In this document: in pieces, positions 26,613-35,629 of the stretch
Layout of the letters: every line of letters starts with the position of its first letter
Numbering within the stretch: position 1 is the stretch's first letter
NCBI RefSeq assembly: GCF_900112845.1
Contig: NZ_FONG01000001.1
Location: 496,001 to 560,000, forward strand
Source: Actinacidiphila alni
Lineage (GTDB): Bacteria > Actinomycetota > Actinomycetes > Streptomycetales > Streptomycetaceae
Length of the DNA stretch: 64,000 nt
Direction of reading: 5' to 3'
Notes under the pieces: generated by a model
Seen by the model: only the letters and a program-made list of their open reading frames with translations
Database searches by the model: none
What the model was told of the DNA's origin: nothing
Program-made: the position numbers and the translations under genes

Positions 26613-29600
26613 CTACGGCGTCAGCTCCACGATCCGGCTGAAGCTGTTCTGCGCCGCCGTCACCACCACCCGGACCTGTGTGGTGGTCACCGGTCCCGCG
26701 AAGGGGATCCAGCGGTACTGATCGGTGTTGCCCTTGATGTCGGCCCGCGTCACCCACTGACCGCCGTCCCAGGTCTGGACGGTGAAATCGGTCGGCACAC
26801 CGTCGCTGTGCGAGGCGAAGCCCACCCCGTTCAGCGCGACCGGGTCCGGCGCGGTGACGGTGAGGGTGTCCGGGTACGCCGAGTCGGTGTCGTCGTTCCA
26901 GAAGGTGGTCAGATCACCGTCGACGGCATTGGACGCGGTGTACGTACGGGTCGCGCCGTCCACTACATTCGGCGCGTGCTCGCTGGACGCGGTCGCCTTG
27001 GTGCCCTGCGGCCAACTGCCGAGCACCAGCACGTCCACCGTGGCCTTCGCCGTCGTGCCGCCCGGAGCCTTGACGGTCACCGTGACCGGATACGTACCGC
27101 TCTTGGTGCCGCTCGGCGGGGTGACCTTGACGTTCGCCAGGGTCGCGGTCGCGGCCGGGGTCAGCGGGACGCCCGTCGGCGCCGCCGCGACGGTCCAGCC
27201 GGCCGGGACGTCGGCGCCGACCGTCGCCGTGGCGCCGGACGCGGTCGAGCGGCCCTCGATGACCGCGCCGATCGTCGTACCGTCGCTGCCGCCCGCCAGC
27301 GCCGGGGCGGGCGCGCCCGCGGAGACCGACAGCTGGGTGAAGGGTGTGCGCGGCGCGCGCACGGTGAAGGTGTAGTCACCGGAGCCCGCGGTCAGGGTGA
27401 GCGCCGAGTCGTCGGCGGTGCCCACGCTCAGCCCGGGGTCGCTCTGCCCGCGCCTGCCGCCCGCGAAGATCGTCCGGCCGCCCTCGGTGACCGTCGAGCC
27501 CTTGCCGCCCGGCAGCGGCACCTTCACCGTCGCCGTCGAACCGACCGGCACCACCGCGTGGTAGGTCAGCGTCGACCCCTTGCGCTGCCACGAGCTGACG
27601 ACGGTGCCCCGCACCGTCTCCTGCCGCGCCGAGGCGTGCGTCAGATCGCCCACCACGCTCGGCGCCAGCGTGAAGGTGCGGTACGCCGCGCCCGCTGGCG
27701 AGGTGTCCGGCTGGATGCCGCCGAGCTGCTGGTAGTACCACTGGCCGATCGAACCGGCGAGACCGATGTGGTCCTTGGACGACGTGCCGTCCGCCGCCGA
27801 GGAGTTGGGCCACTTCTCCCAGATCGTGCCGGGGCCGTTGGTGACCATGTAGCCGAAGCTCGGGAAGTCCGTGCGCTCGGCGACCGCCAGCGCCACGTCG
27901 TTGCGGCCCGCCATGCCCAGCGCCTGGTAGACGAAGGACGTGCCGACGAAGCCGGTCGTGACGTGATTGTCGTGCTTGGCGATGTCCTGGACCAGCCGGT
28001 CGACGGTCTGCTGCCGGTGGCCGTCCGGGACCAGCCCGAGCACCAGCGGCATCGCGTACGCCAGTTGGGTGCCGGTGCTGTACACACCGGTGTCGGCGTT
28101 GAAGAACCGCTTGGTGAAGCCGGCCCCGATCTGCCGCGCCAGGTCGGTGTAGTGCGCGGCGTCCGCGGTGTCGCCCACCACGGCGGCCATCTTCGCCAGC
28201 AGCGTCGCGTCCAGGTAGTAGTAGCCGGTCTGGAAGAAGACGTGCGGGGTGCTGACCGACGCCACCCAGTCGTCGCCCCAGGAACCGGGCGCCCTGGTCA
28301 CGACGTGATCGCTGTCGCTGATCGTGCCCAGGTAGTCCACCCAGGACTTGACCTGGGCGTAGTTGGCCCGCACCAGGCCCGGGTCGCCGTACTGCGTGTA
28401 GGAGTCCCAGACGATCTGCGGGTACGCCGAACCCCACGCGGGGTCGGTGAACCAGTCGTTGCTGCCCTGGGTGGGCGCGACCGAGGGCAGGCTGCCGTCG
28501 GCGTGCGCACTGGTCCTGATGGTCTGCGTCCACTGCGAGTAGAGCGCCTGCATGTCGAAGTTGCTCATCGCCTCGACGTCGGTGTCGCCCGCGTCGCCGA
28601 GCCAGCCGTGCTTCTCCCGGGTCGGGCAGTCCAGCGGAATCGACTGGAGGTCGTTCAACTGGGTCTGCACGACGGCGTCCTGAATGCTGTTCAGCAGGTC
28701 GTCGGACGTGTCGAACCGGCCGGTGGTGGCGACGTCGGAGTGCACCTCCTGCGCGGTGATCGTGAGCGTGGTGCCGTCGGGGACACCGGTGAGCTGCGCG
28801 TAACGGAAGCCGGAATAGTTGAAGTGCGGGGCGTACGTCTCGGTGCCGTGTCCCGCGAAGGTGTAGTGCTCGGTCTGCCGGACCGGATCGCCGGAGCCGA
28901 AGCTGATGTTGGCCGTGGTGACCTGGCCGTCGGGGGCGAGGATCTCGCCCTTCTTGATGTCCACCTCGGTGCCCGCGGGGGCGCTCGCGCGGATCGTCGC
29001 CCAGCCGACGATGTTCGTGCCGAAGTCGTAGACCTGCGAACCCGCCACCGGACGGGTGACCTTGACCGGCTTCAGGGTCCTGGTGATCCGGGTCGGCGGT
29101 GTGGTGTCGGCCTGGAGCCGGGTGATCCCGCCGTAGACGGTCGCCGGGTGTGCGCCGTACACGCCGAGTTCGGCGAGCCGGAAGCTGCACCCCGAGCCGT
29201 TGCAGTACAGCTTGGTGGCCGTGACCCGCAGATAACGGGCCGTCACCGAGGCCGGGATGCTGACCACTTGGGTGCCAGGGTTGGGCTGGTCGGCGTCGGT
29301 GCGGTCCACGATCGTGGTGGCGGTGGCGAAGTCCGGGTCGTCGCTGGCCTGGACGCGGTAGCGCACCGGGAAACCGGCGCCGGGCAGATCGCCCGCCGTG
29401 TCATTGGTCGGCCGGGCCGGGAACAGCCGCACCGACGAGATCGGCTGGTCGGAACCCAGGTCCACCTGCGCCCACTTGGTGCTGTCCGCGCTCTGCGCGA
29501 TCGCCGAGTGGTAGCCCTGCGAGGCGTCCGTCGAGCCGTCCACGCCGTCGGTCAGCGCGGCCGGCGACCAGCCGCAGCAGGACGTGGTGTCCAGCGTGGT

Positions 29601-30623
29601 CACCGGCTTGCCCTGGGCCAGGCTCTGCGGGTGCGACGCGGCGGCGACCGCGATCACCGGCTTCCACCCGCTGTCGTCGAAACGCGCGGTGTCCCAGCCG
29701 GTCACCGCCTCGCGGGCGTCGTAGGTCTCACCGAGGTAGAAGTCGTCGCCGGTCACCGGACCCGCGGTCGTACGCCAGTCCTGCCCGGTGCCGAAGGCGG
29801 CCGATGTGCCGTCGGCGTAGGTGACGTCGAGCTGCGCCACGAAGGTCGGCTGCCCGGAGAACTGACCCTTGCCCGCCATGAAGGCGACCGCGTTGCGGCC
29901 GCGCACCAGGTCCTTGGTGACGTCGAAACCGCGGTAGAGCACGCGCTTGGTGTAGTCGGTGACGGTGGAGTTGAGCACCTGGTCCGGTTCGACGACCCGG
30001 CCGTTGACATGCGGCTCCACGATGCCCTGCGCGCCGAAGTACAGCCGGGCGCGGGTCACCTGCTTGGGCAGGTCGATGTCACCGCGGACGAGGGCGCCGT
30101 CGGCGACCCGCAGCCAGGACGCGTCCCAGTCCGCCGGGTCGAACAGCGCGGTGTCGAAGTGCGCGGGCGCCGACCAGTTCGAGCGGTCGCCCGCCCGGTC
30201 CCAGGTGCGCACCCGCCATGTGTACGTCGTGTCGCTCGCCAGCGCGGGACCGCCATAAGAACGATTCACCGACTCCGCCGAGCGAACCCGCCCCGAATCC
30301 CACACCCGATGCGCGTGACCGCCCCTGCCCGCGGCCGCCGCCTCGACGACCACCTGATAGGCCGTCTGCGCCTCCGACCGGCCCGAGTCGTTCACCACCC
30401 ATGACAGCGTGGGCCGCTGACTGTCCACCAGCACGTCCGAAGGATGCCCGTCCACCTGCAACGACGTGGGTGCCAGTGCGTGACTGCGCGGCGCCGACGC
30501 CTGGGCCGGAACCGCCGCGCCGACCGCGGGCATCAGCGCGCCGACGGCCACCGTCACGGCGAACAGCGCCGTACGGCGCCCGGGGCCAACACCCTTGCGC
30601 GGGGCCCGAGTCGGCCGCCTCAC
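26613..30623 (-). CDS. Secreted multidomain GH78 alpha-L-rhamnosidase with discoidin domains
   Basis: GTG 30623 follows GGGAGAG and starts a signal peptide (GRRTALFAVTVAVGALM...VPAQASA). 1,336 aa: Fn3-like and Bac_rhamnosid N-terminal domains (about 45-330); an inserted F5/8 type C (discoidin) domain (about 330-490, CCGWSPAALTDG to LAELGVYG); a concanavalin-like domain; and the GH78 (alpha/alpha)6 barrel with DCPTREKHGWLGD holding the general acid and PGTIWEKWP holding the catalytic base. A C-terminal beta domain, an NEW3-like fold and a second discoidin domain end the protein. Such discoidin domains bind galactosides or other surface sugars. It likely releases rhamnose from plant pectin side chains, flavonoid rhamnosides or microbial rhamnans. 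A LacI-type site lies upstream. Confidence 0.92.
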   Translation of the reverse strand: MRRPTRAPRKGVGPGRRTALFAVTVAVGALMPAVGAAVPAQASAPRSHALAPTSLQVDGHPSDVLVDSQRPTLSWVVNDSGRSEAQTAYQVVVEAAAAGRGGHAHRVWDSGRVRSAESVNRSYGGPALASDTTYTWRVRTWDRAGDRSNWSAPAHFDTALFDPADWDASWLRVADGALVRGDIDLPKQVTRARLYFGAQGIVEPHVNGRVVEPDQVLNSTVTDYTKRVLYRGFDVTKDLVRGRNAVAFMAGKGQFSGQPTFVAQLDVTYADGTSAAFGTGQDWRTTAGPVTGDDFYLGETYDAREAVTGWDTARFDDSGWKPVIAVAAASHPQSLAQGKPVTTLDTTSCCGWSPAALTDGVDGSTDASQGYHSAIAQSADSTKWAQVDLGSDQPISSVRLFPARPTNDTAGDLPGAGFPVRYRVQASDDPDFATATTIVDRTDADQPNPGTQVVSIPASVTARYLRVTATKLYCNGSGCSFRLAELGVYGAHPATVYGGITRLQADTTPPTRITRTLKPVKVTRPVAGSQVYDFGTNIVGWATIRASAPAGTEVDIKKGEILAPDGQVTTANISFGSGDPVRQTEHYTFAGHGTETYAPHFNYSGFRYAQLTGVPDGTTLTITAQEVHSDVATTGRFDTSDDLLNSIQDAVVQTQLNDLQSIPLDCPTREKHGWLGDAGDTDVEAMSNFDMQALYSQWTQTIRTSAHADGSLPSVAPTQGSNDWFTDPAWGSAYPQIVWDSYTQYGDPGLVRANYAQVKSWVDYLGTISDSDHVVTRAPGSWGDDWVASVSTPHVFFQTGYYYLDATLLAKMAAVVGDTADAAHYTDLARQIGAGFTKRFFNADTGVYSTGTQLAYAMPLVLGLVPDGHRQQTVDRLVQDIAKHDNHVTTGFVGTSFVYQALGMAGRNDVALAVAERTDFPSFGYMVTNGPGTIWEKWPNSSAADGTSSKDHIGLAGSIGQWYYQQLGGIQPDTSPAGAAYRTFTLAPSVVGDLTHASARQETVRGTVVSSWQRKGSTLTYHAVVPVGSTATVKVPLPGGKGSTVTEGGRTIFAGGRRGQSDPGLSVGTADDSALTLTAGSGDYTFTVRAPRTPFTQLSVSAGAPAPALAGGSDGTTIGAVIEGRSTASGATATVGADVPAGWTVAAAPTGVPLTPAATATLANVKVTPPSGTKSGTYPVTVTVKAPGGTTAKATVDVLVLGSWPQGTKATASSEHAPNVVDGATRTYTASNAVDGDLTTFWNDDTDSAYPDTLTVTAPDPVALNGVGFASHSDGVPTDFTVQTWDGGQWVTRADIKGNTDQYRWIPFAGPVTTTQVRVVVTAAQNSFSRIVELTP

Positions 30624-30644
30624 AAGGCTCTCCCATGATGAGAT

Positions 30645-30656
30645 CGAAACGTTTCA
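30645..30656. promoter_or_regulatory. LacI-type operator CGAAACGTTTCA before the GH78 gene
   Basis: The site holds the perfect palindrome GAAACGTTTC (30646-30655), 22 bp upstream of the GTG start. A near-identical site, TGAATCGTTTCA, precedes the tandem GH78 genes (45355), which suggests one regulator for both. Confidence 0.6.
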
Positions 30657-30785
30657 AGATGCATGGGTAGATTCATACGGCGTGTTACGGGCTCACGACA
30701 AGGTGTGCGACAGCGATTTCTGCGCGGGCCCGGTGGCGGGGTGCCGGCGCGCCGGCGCTTGTGCGCCGCGCGGCGGCGGGCGCGA

Positions 30786-31451
30786 TCAGCCGCCGGAGTC
30801 CGCCGGGGCGCCGCGGACCAGGGCGCGGCTCGCCGCCGTCGCGAGATCCGCGGTGCCGTCGATCCCCTCGCGGCTGCCGACGCGGCTGAAGAGGCCGCCG
30901 GAGTGCAGAGTGGCGTAGCCGTGGGCGGCCGTCACGTGCTGTTCCAGCAGGGTCAGCGCCGCCTGCGGGCTGTCGGTGCCGAGGCCGGTGCCGAGCGCCT
31001 GCCGGGCCAGGTCGAGCAGCAGGTCCATCAGCGCGCGGCCCGCCTCGGCGAGGTCGCGGTCCTGGAGCGGCTCCAGGTCGCGCGCGAAGATCACGTCGAA
31101 GCCGGCGCCGCGGGCGCCGACGAAGCGCACATACGCCCCGGCGGTCGCGGCGAAGCGTTCGACCGGATCGGGTCCGGCGTCCTGTGCGGCCTGCCGCAGC
31201 CGTCCGGCCAGCTCGCCCGCCGCCCGCGCCGCGACCGCCGCCATCAGATGGTCGCGGTCGGGGAAGTGCCGGTAGGGCGCCGCGGTGCTCACCCCGAGCC
31301 TGCGGGCGACCTGGGCGACCGAGAAGGCGGCGGGGCCCGACTCGGCCAGCAGATCGAAGCTTGTCTCGATCAGCGCCGCCCGCAATTCGCCGTGGTGGTA
31401 GCGGCGGCCCCGGCCGCCGCCCGAGGGCTCCGGCCGTGGGTGCTCCGGCAT
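30786..31451 (-). CDS. TetR/AcrR-family transcriptional regulator
   Basis: ATG 31451 follows AGGAGGCGGCCC. 221 aa with an N-terminal HTH (about 15-65: YHHGELRAALIETSFDLL, SVAQVARRLGVSTAAPYRHF) and a helical ligand-binding C-terminal domain (TetR_C_33-like). It is divergent from an SDR gene across 86 bp that carry two exact 16-bp repeats. The classic layout suggests it represses the SDR gene and itself until a small ligand binds. Confidence 0.92.
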   Translation of the reverse strand: MPEHPRPEPSGGGRGRRYHHGELRAALIETSFDLLAESGPAAFSVAQVARRLGVSTAAPYRHFPDRDHLMAAVAARAAGELAGRLRQAAQDAGPDPVERFAATAGAYVRFVGARGAGFDVIFARDLEPLQDRDLAEAGRALMDLLLDLARQALGTGLGTDSPQAALTLLEQHVTAAHGYATLHSGGLFSRVGSREGIDGTADLATAASRALVRGAPADSGG

Positions 31452-31475
31452 GGGCCGCCTCCTGACGCGCTGGAC

Positions 31476-31516
31476 GTGATAGCCCTCTTACCGTACCGTG
31501 GTGATAGCCCTCTTAC
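31476..31516. promoter_or_regulatory. Two exact direct repeats GTGATAGCCCTCTTAC in the TetR/SDR intergenic region
   Basis: GTGATAGCCCTCTTAC occurs at 31476-31491 and again at 31501-31516, a 25-bp period. On the other strand each reads GTAAGAGGGCTATCAC, with GT...AC ends as half-sites. They fill most of the shared promoter zone, so they are probably TetR operators placed over both promoters. Confidence 0.7.
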
Positions 31517-31537
31517 ATTGACAGGAACGGAAAAGCC

Positions 31538-32320
31538 ATGCCGGAAATCAAGGACACCGAGCGAACCGGCCCCGACGCCATCGCCGACACCGCCGTCGCC
31601 GGACCCGACGCCATCGAGGGAAAAGTCGTCGTCATCACCGGGGCCAGCAGCGGAATCGGCGAGGCCACCGCGCTGCTGCTCGCCGGACGCGGCGCGAAAG
31701 TCGTCCTCGGCGCCCGCGGCGCGGAGAAACTCGCGGATCTCGCGGCGCGTATCGAAAAAGCGGGCGGCGAGGTCGCCCACCGCGTCACCGACGTGCGCGA
31801 ACGCGCCGATGTCGCGGCGCTCGTCGGCCTGGCGACGACACGCTTCGGACGGCTCGACGTCATGGTGAGCAATGCCGGGGTGATGCCGATCTCGCTCCTG
31901 GACGAGCTGCGCGTCGAGGACTGGGAGGACATGATCGACGTGAATGTGAAAGGCGTGCTCTACGGCATCGCCGCCGCGCTGCCGGTCTTCCGTGCGCAGG
32001 GCTCCGGCCATTTCGTGCACACCGCGTCCACGGCCGCGCACCGTATCGTGCCCCGGCAGTCCGTCTATTCGGGCACCAAAATGGCCGTCCGCGCCATTTC
32101 CGAAGGGCTGCGCCAGGAAGCGGGGGACAAGCTGCGGGTGACGGTGATCTCACCCGGGATGACGCTCACCAATGCCGAGGTGCGCGCCTACGTCGCCGCC
32201 GCGGGCGTGGACGGGGCGATGCCGCCGGCGGCCGTCGCCCGCGCGATCGCCTTCGCGATCGAGCAGCCGGCCGGGGTCGACGTCGGTGAGATCGTCGTCC
32301 GCCCGACCGCGCAGAGCTGA
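31538..32320 (+). CDS. Short-chain dehydrogenase/reductase (SDR)
   Basis: ATG 31538 follows GGAACGGAAAAG. 260 aa with all classical SDR motifs: TGxxxGIG as TGASSGIGEA, NNAG variant SNAGVMPIS, catalytic Ser in HTASTAAH and YxxxK as YSGTKMAVRA. The first 24 residues are an extra acidic leader repeating GPDAI. It ends with VVRPTAQS, a form shared by actinobacterial TetR-controlled oxidoreductases that act on unknown carbonyl compounds. Cytosolic. Confidence 0.92.
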   Translation: MPEIKDTERTGPDAIADTAVAGPDAIEGKVVVITGASSGIGEATALLLAGRGAKVVLGARGAEKLADLAARIEKAGGEVAHRVTDVRERADVAALVGLATTRFGRLDVMVSNAGVMPISLLDELRVEDWEDMIDVNVKGVLYGIAAALPVFRAQGSGHFVHTASTAAHRIVPRQSVYSGTKMAVRAISEGLRQEAGDKLRVTVISPGMTLTNAEVRAYVAAAGVDGAMPPAAVARAIAFAIEQPAGVDVGEIVVRPTAQS

Positions 32321-32387
32321 CCGGGCGGACCGGGGCGGATCGATTCCGCCGGCCGGCCCGGCCGTCCCTGCGCGGTACCGGAAGGGA

Positions 32388-33386
32388 TCAGGCGGTCGCC
32401 GTCGTGATCTGACCGCTGCCGCTGTTCTGCAGCCACTGCGACCAGGACAGATTGAAGTCGGCGTAGCCGTTGTCACCGGCGGCCTTGCCGCGCGGGGAGC
32501 CGGTGATGGTCACGGGGTCGCCCTGCTTGACGAAGTTGTAGTACCACTTGGCGTCCGCCAGCGACAGGTGCACGCAGCCGTGCGAGCCGACGCTGTGGCC
32601 CGGGTACGGGTCGCCGTCCGAGTAGTGGATGTACGTGCCCGAATTCGTCAGGTGCACGTCCCACGGCAGCGTCAGGTCGTAGTAGTCCTTGTCCTTCTTG
32701 TCGCAGCTGATCCCGACACTGCACGAGGTCATGTGGACCTTGGCGGCCTTGTCGATGACGGCCATCGTGCCGTCCCAGGACGGCCAGTCGGAGCTGCCCG
32801 CGTCGATCGGCAGCGTCTTGACCACCTTGCCGTTGTGCGTGACCTTCATGCTGTGGCCCGGCACCGAGACCGTCGTCTCGTTGTCGTCGCCGATGGTGAA
32901 GGCGTGGTGGTAGCCGTGCGTGCCGTACCGGCCGTTGCCGTTGGGCACATCGGTCATCTCGGCGTCGACCGTGACCTGCGTACCGGGCTTCCAGTACGTC
33001 TCGGGCCGGAAGTCGACCCGGGTGCTGCTGAACCAGTGCCAGGCGCCGGTGGTCGGCACCGACGTGGCGATCTTGATGTGCTTCTCGATGTTGGCCCGGG
33101 CCGAGGTCGCCACCGGGTCGGTGAAGATCACCGAGACCGGCATGGCCACCCCGACCGTGCTCTTGTCCATCGGGGTGATCGTGTTGAGCAGCATCGGCGG
33201 ACCCTTGGGGGTCGGCTTCGTCGGTGAGGGCTTCGCGCTCGGCTGCACCGACGCCGAGGCCGACGGCTTTCCGTCGCCGGCCGACGACGCGGCGTCATGG
33301 CCGTCGTGGCCACCGCACGCGCTCGTGCCCACGAGTATCGCGCCGGCCGCCAGCGAGATGCCCAAGCTGCCCCTGAACCGCGTCAT
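32388..33386 (-). CDS. L,D-transpeptidase lipoprotein (YkuD domain, Ig-like N-terminal domain)
   Basis: ATG 33386 with GGAG upstream. 332 aa. The N-terminus has a lipobox-like end, GTSACGG, after a short hydrophobic stretch, so the mature protein is probably membrane-tethered outside. After a Ser/Pro/Lys linker comes an Ig-like LdtMt2-type domain (LLNTITPMDKSTVGVAMPVSV), then the YkuD domain with catalytic HYSDGDPYPGHSVGSHGCVH including the SHGC nucleophile Cys. It makes 3-3 peptidoglycan crosslinks, the dominant kind in some actinobacteria. It converges on the SDR gene. Confidence 0.92.
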   Translation of the reverse strand: MTRFRGSLGISLAAGAILVGTSACGGHDGHDAASSAGDGKPSASASVQPSAKPSPTKPTPKGPPMLLNTITPMDKSTVGVAMPVSVIFTDPVATSARANIEKHIKIATSVPTTGAWHWFSSTRVDFRPETYWKPGTQVTVDAEMTDVPNGNGRYGTHGYHHAFTIGDDNETTVSVPGHSMKVTHNGKVVKTLPIDAGSSDWPSWDGTMAVIDKAAKVHMTSCSVGISCDKKDKDYYDLTLPWDVHLTNSGTYIHYSDGDPYPGHSVGSHGCVHLSLADAKWYYNFVKQGDPVTITGSPRGKAAGDNGYADFNLSWSQWLQNSGSGQITTATA

Positions 33387-33605
33387 CACCCTGCTCCGCT
33401 CATATCCCTGAACACCGACTGCGTCCTGACGGACAACCGTGTCCTGTTCCCAACCTACGTCCACTACAGACCCCTGCCCGACCACGGCGGTTGCAGGCCC
33501 CGCGTAAAGCGCGGGCCAAGCCTGGGCCCGGGGCGGGGAAGCGGGGCAGGGAGTGGAGGGTGTGCGAAAGGGTCGCGGAAGCTTCCGAAATCTTCCGACA
33601 GCACC

Positions 33606-33634
33606 TGTCTCGGGCCGCCGCGCGTCGCGATAAT
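33606..33634 (+). promoter_or_regulatory. Likely promoter of the lytS operon, possibly leaderless
   Basis: TGTCTC (33606-33611), a 17-bp spacer and GATAAT (33629-33634). The expected transcription start, about 7 bp past the -10 box, falls on the ATG at 33642, and no ribosome site precedes that ATG. This supports leaderless expression. Confidence 0.5.
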
Positions 33635-33641
33635 GCCAGGC

Positions 33642-34823
33642 ATGGGGTCGGTGATCACCGTGGTGTCGGTCGCGCTGGTGGTCGCGGGCGCCGCGGCGGC
33701 ACTGTTCTGGCTGGTCCGCGGGCGCCGGGGCTTCGGCACCCCCGCCGACCGGGCCGCCTACGCCACCCTGCACTCCGCGTCGCTCGCCGCGCCCCCGCTG
33801 CGCGACGGCCTCGACCCGGAATCCGCCCGCCGCGCGGCCCGCCACCTGCGGGAGCTGCTCGGCACCCCCGCGCTGGCCGTGATCGGCGACGGCGAACTGC
33901 TGGCCTGGGAGGGACCGGGCCGCAGGCACGCGGCGCAGGCGGTGGCGCACGCCAAGGACGCGACGGACGCCGGGCGGCCCTGGGTGGTGCCCGCCGAGGA
34001 GATCCACTGCGGTGACGACCGCTGCCCGGTCCGCAGCGCCGTCGTCGTCCCGCTGATGGTGGACGGGCTCGTCGTCGGCGCGCTGTCGGTGTACGCGCGC
34101 CAGGTCTCCGCCGGTCTGGTCAGGGCCGCCGGCGAAGTCGCGCACTGGATGATCTCGCAGCTCGAACTCGCCGAGCTGGACCGCTCCCGCACCCGGATGA
34201 TCGAGGCCGAACTGCGGGCGCTGCGCGCCCAGATCTCCCCGCACTTCGTCTACAACTCGCTCACCGCCATCGCCTCCTTCGTCCGCACCGACCCCGACCA
34301 GGCCCGCGAACTGCTGCTGGAATTCGCCGAACTGACCCGCTACAGCCTGCGCAGGCACGGCCAGTTCAGCACGCTCGCCGAGGAGTTGCGCTCGGTCGAC
34401 CGCTATCTGCGCCTGGAACGGGCCCGGTTCGGCGCCCGGCTGCGCGTCGACCTGCTGATCGCGCCCGAAGTGCTGCCGGTCGCCGTGCCGTTCCTCTGCC
34501 TCCAGCCGATCGTCGAGAACGCCGTGCGCCACGGGCTCGGCCCCAAGCAGACGCCCGGCCGCATCACCATCAGGGCCGAGGACACCGGCGCCGAGTGCCG
34601 GATCAGTGTGGAGGACGACGGGGTGGGCATGGACCCGGAGGACGTCAGGATGCGGCTCGCCGGAGAGGACGACGGCGACTCGCTGGGCCTGGGCAATGTC
34701 GACGAACGGCTGCGCGCGGTGTTCGGCGACGAGTACGGCCTGGTCGTGGAGACCGCACCGGGCGCCGGGACGAAGGTCAACGTCCGGGTGCCCAAGTACC
34801 GGAACGGAGTGCGCGCATCGTGA
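33642..34823 (+). CDS. LytS-type sensor histidine kinase (GAF-like sensor)
   Basis: ATG 33642 is favoured by the promoter position; ATG 33633 would add three residues. 393 aa: one N-terminal transmembrane helix (about 4-25), a GAF-like sensor region (about 45-170), a dimerisation helix with the phosphoacceptor His in ISPHFVYNSLTAIASF, and an ATPase domain with N-box VENAVRHG and Gly-rich VEDDGVGM and LGLGNVDERL. It differs from LytS/BtsS proteins that carry six transmembrane helices. It overlaps the LytR-type regulator by 4 bp and heads an acetate uptake locus, so it may sense acetate or a cytosolic metabolite (inference). Confidence 0.92.
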   Translation: MGSVITVVSVALVVAGAAAALFWLVRGRRGFGTPADRAAYATLHSASLAAPPLRDGLDPESARRAARHLRELLGTPALAVIGDGELLAWEGPGRRHAAQAVAHAKDATDAGRPWVVPAEEIHCGDDRCPVRSAVVVPLMVDGLVVGALSVYARQVSAGLVRAAGEVAHWMISQLELAELDRSRTRMIEAELRALRAQISPHFVYNSLTAIASFVRTDPDQARELLLEFAELTRYSLRRHGQFSTLAEELRSVDRYLRLERARFGARLRVDLLIAPEVLPVAVPFLCLQPIVENAVRHGLGPKQTPGRITIRAEDTGAECRISVEDDGVGMDPEDVRMRLAGEDDGDSLGLGNVDERLRAVFGDEYGLVVETAPGAGTKVNVRVPKYRNGVRAS

Positions 34824-35629
34824 AGCCGCTGCAAGTCCTGGCCGTCGACGACGAACCGCCCGCCCTGGAGGACCTGACGTATCTGCTGCGCGGCGACCGG
34901 CGGGTGGGCCGGGTGCTCGCGGCGGGCAGCAGCGACGAGGCGCTGCGGCTGCTGGAGGACGGTTCGGTCGAGGCCGTCTTCCTCGACATCCGCATGCCGG
35001 GCCTGGACGGCCTGGACCTGGTGCGGGTACTCGGCCGCTTCGCCCGCCCGCCCGCCGTCGTCTTCGTCACCGCCTACGAGGACTTCGCCGTGGACGCCTT
35101 CGCCCTCAAAGCCTGCGACTACCTCCTCAAACCGGTCGGCCGCGAGCGGCTGGCCGAGGCGGTGCGGCGGGTGGCCGCGGTCATCGAGGGCGGTGCGCCC
35201 GCGACCGCCGCGGGCCCGGCGGTCGGCTTCGGCGCGGGCACGCCCCTGCCGGCCGGACCGGCGCCGGCGGGCCTGTCCGCCGAACGCATCCCGGTCGACC
35301 TCGGCGGTGTCACCCGCTTCATCCGCCGCGAGGACGTGGCGTACGCCGAGGCGCAGGGCGACTACGTACGGCTGCACGCCGGCGGGCACACCCCGCTGGT
35401 CCGGATCGCGCTCGCGGTACTGGAGGACCGCTGGGCCGCGCACGGCTTCCTGCGCATCCACCGCGGCTATCTGGTCTCGCTGCGCCATGTCGAGGAGCTG
35501 CGCTCGGGCGCCGGGCACTGGACGGTCCGGGTCGCGGGCCGCGAACTCCCGGTCAGCCGGCGCCACTCCAGGGAGCTGCGGGACCTGCTGACACAGTGGT
35601 CGCCCGCACCGGGCGGGGAGCCGTCATGA
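34820..35629 (+). CDS. LytR/AlgR-family response regulator (LytTR DNA-binding domain)
   Basis: GTG 34820 overlaps the kinase stop (GTGA). 269 aa: receiver domain (about 1-120) with acidic pair VDDEP, phosphoacceptor Asp in VFLDIRMPGLDG, and the KP switch in LLKPVGRE; a Gly/Ala/Pro linker; and a LytTR domain (about 155-260) with IRREDVAYAEAQGDYVRLH and FLRIHRGYLVSL. LytTR proteins bind pairs of 9-bp direct repeats. Such a pair with a 21-bp period lies upstream of the acetate transporter gene (37857-37886). Confidence 0.93.
   Translation: MKPLQVLAVDDEPPALEDLTYLLRGDRRVGRVLAAGSSDEALRLLEDGSVEAVFLDIRMPGLDGLDLVRVLGRFARPPAVVFVTAYEDFAVDAFALKACDYLLKPVGRERLAEAVRRVAAVIEGGAPATAAGPAVGFGAGTPLPAGPAPAGLSAERIPVDLGGVTRFIRREDVAYAEAQGDYVRLHAGGHTPLVRIALAVLEDRWAAHGFLRIHRGYLVSLRHVEELRSGAGHWTVRVAGRELPVSRRHSRELRDLLTQWSPAPGGEPS

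Noticed and set aside
26445..30404. 1,319-residue plus-strand open frame
   Set aside because: Shadow of the GH78 gene. No domain and no start signal.
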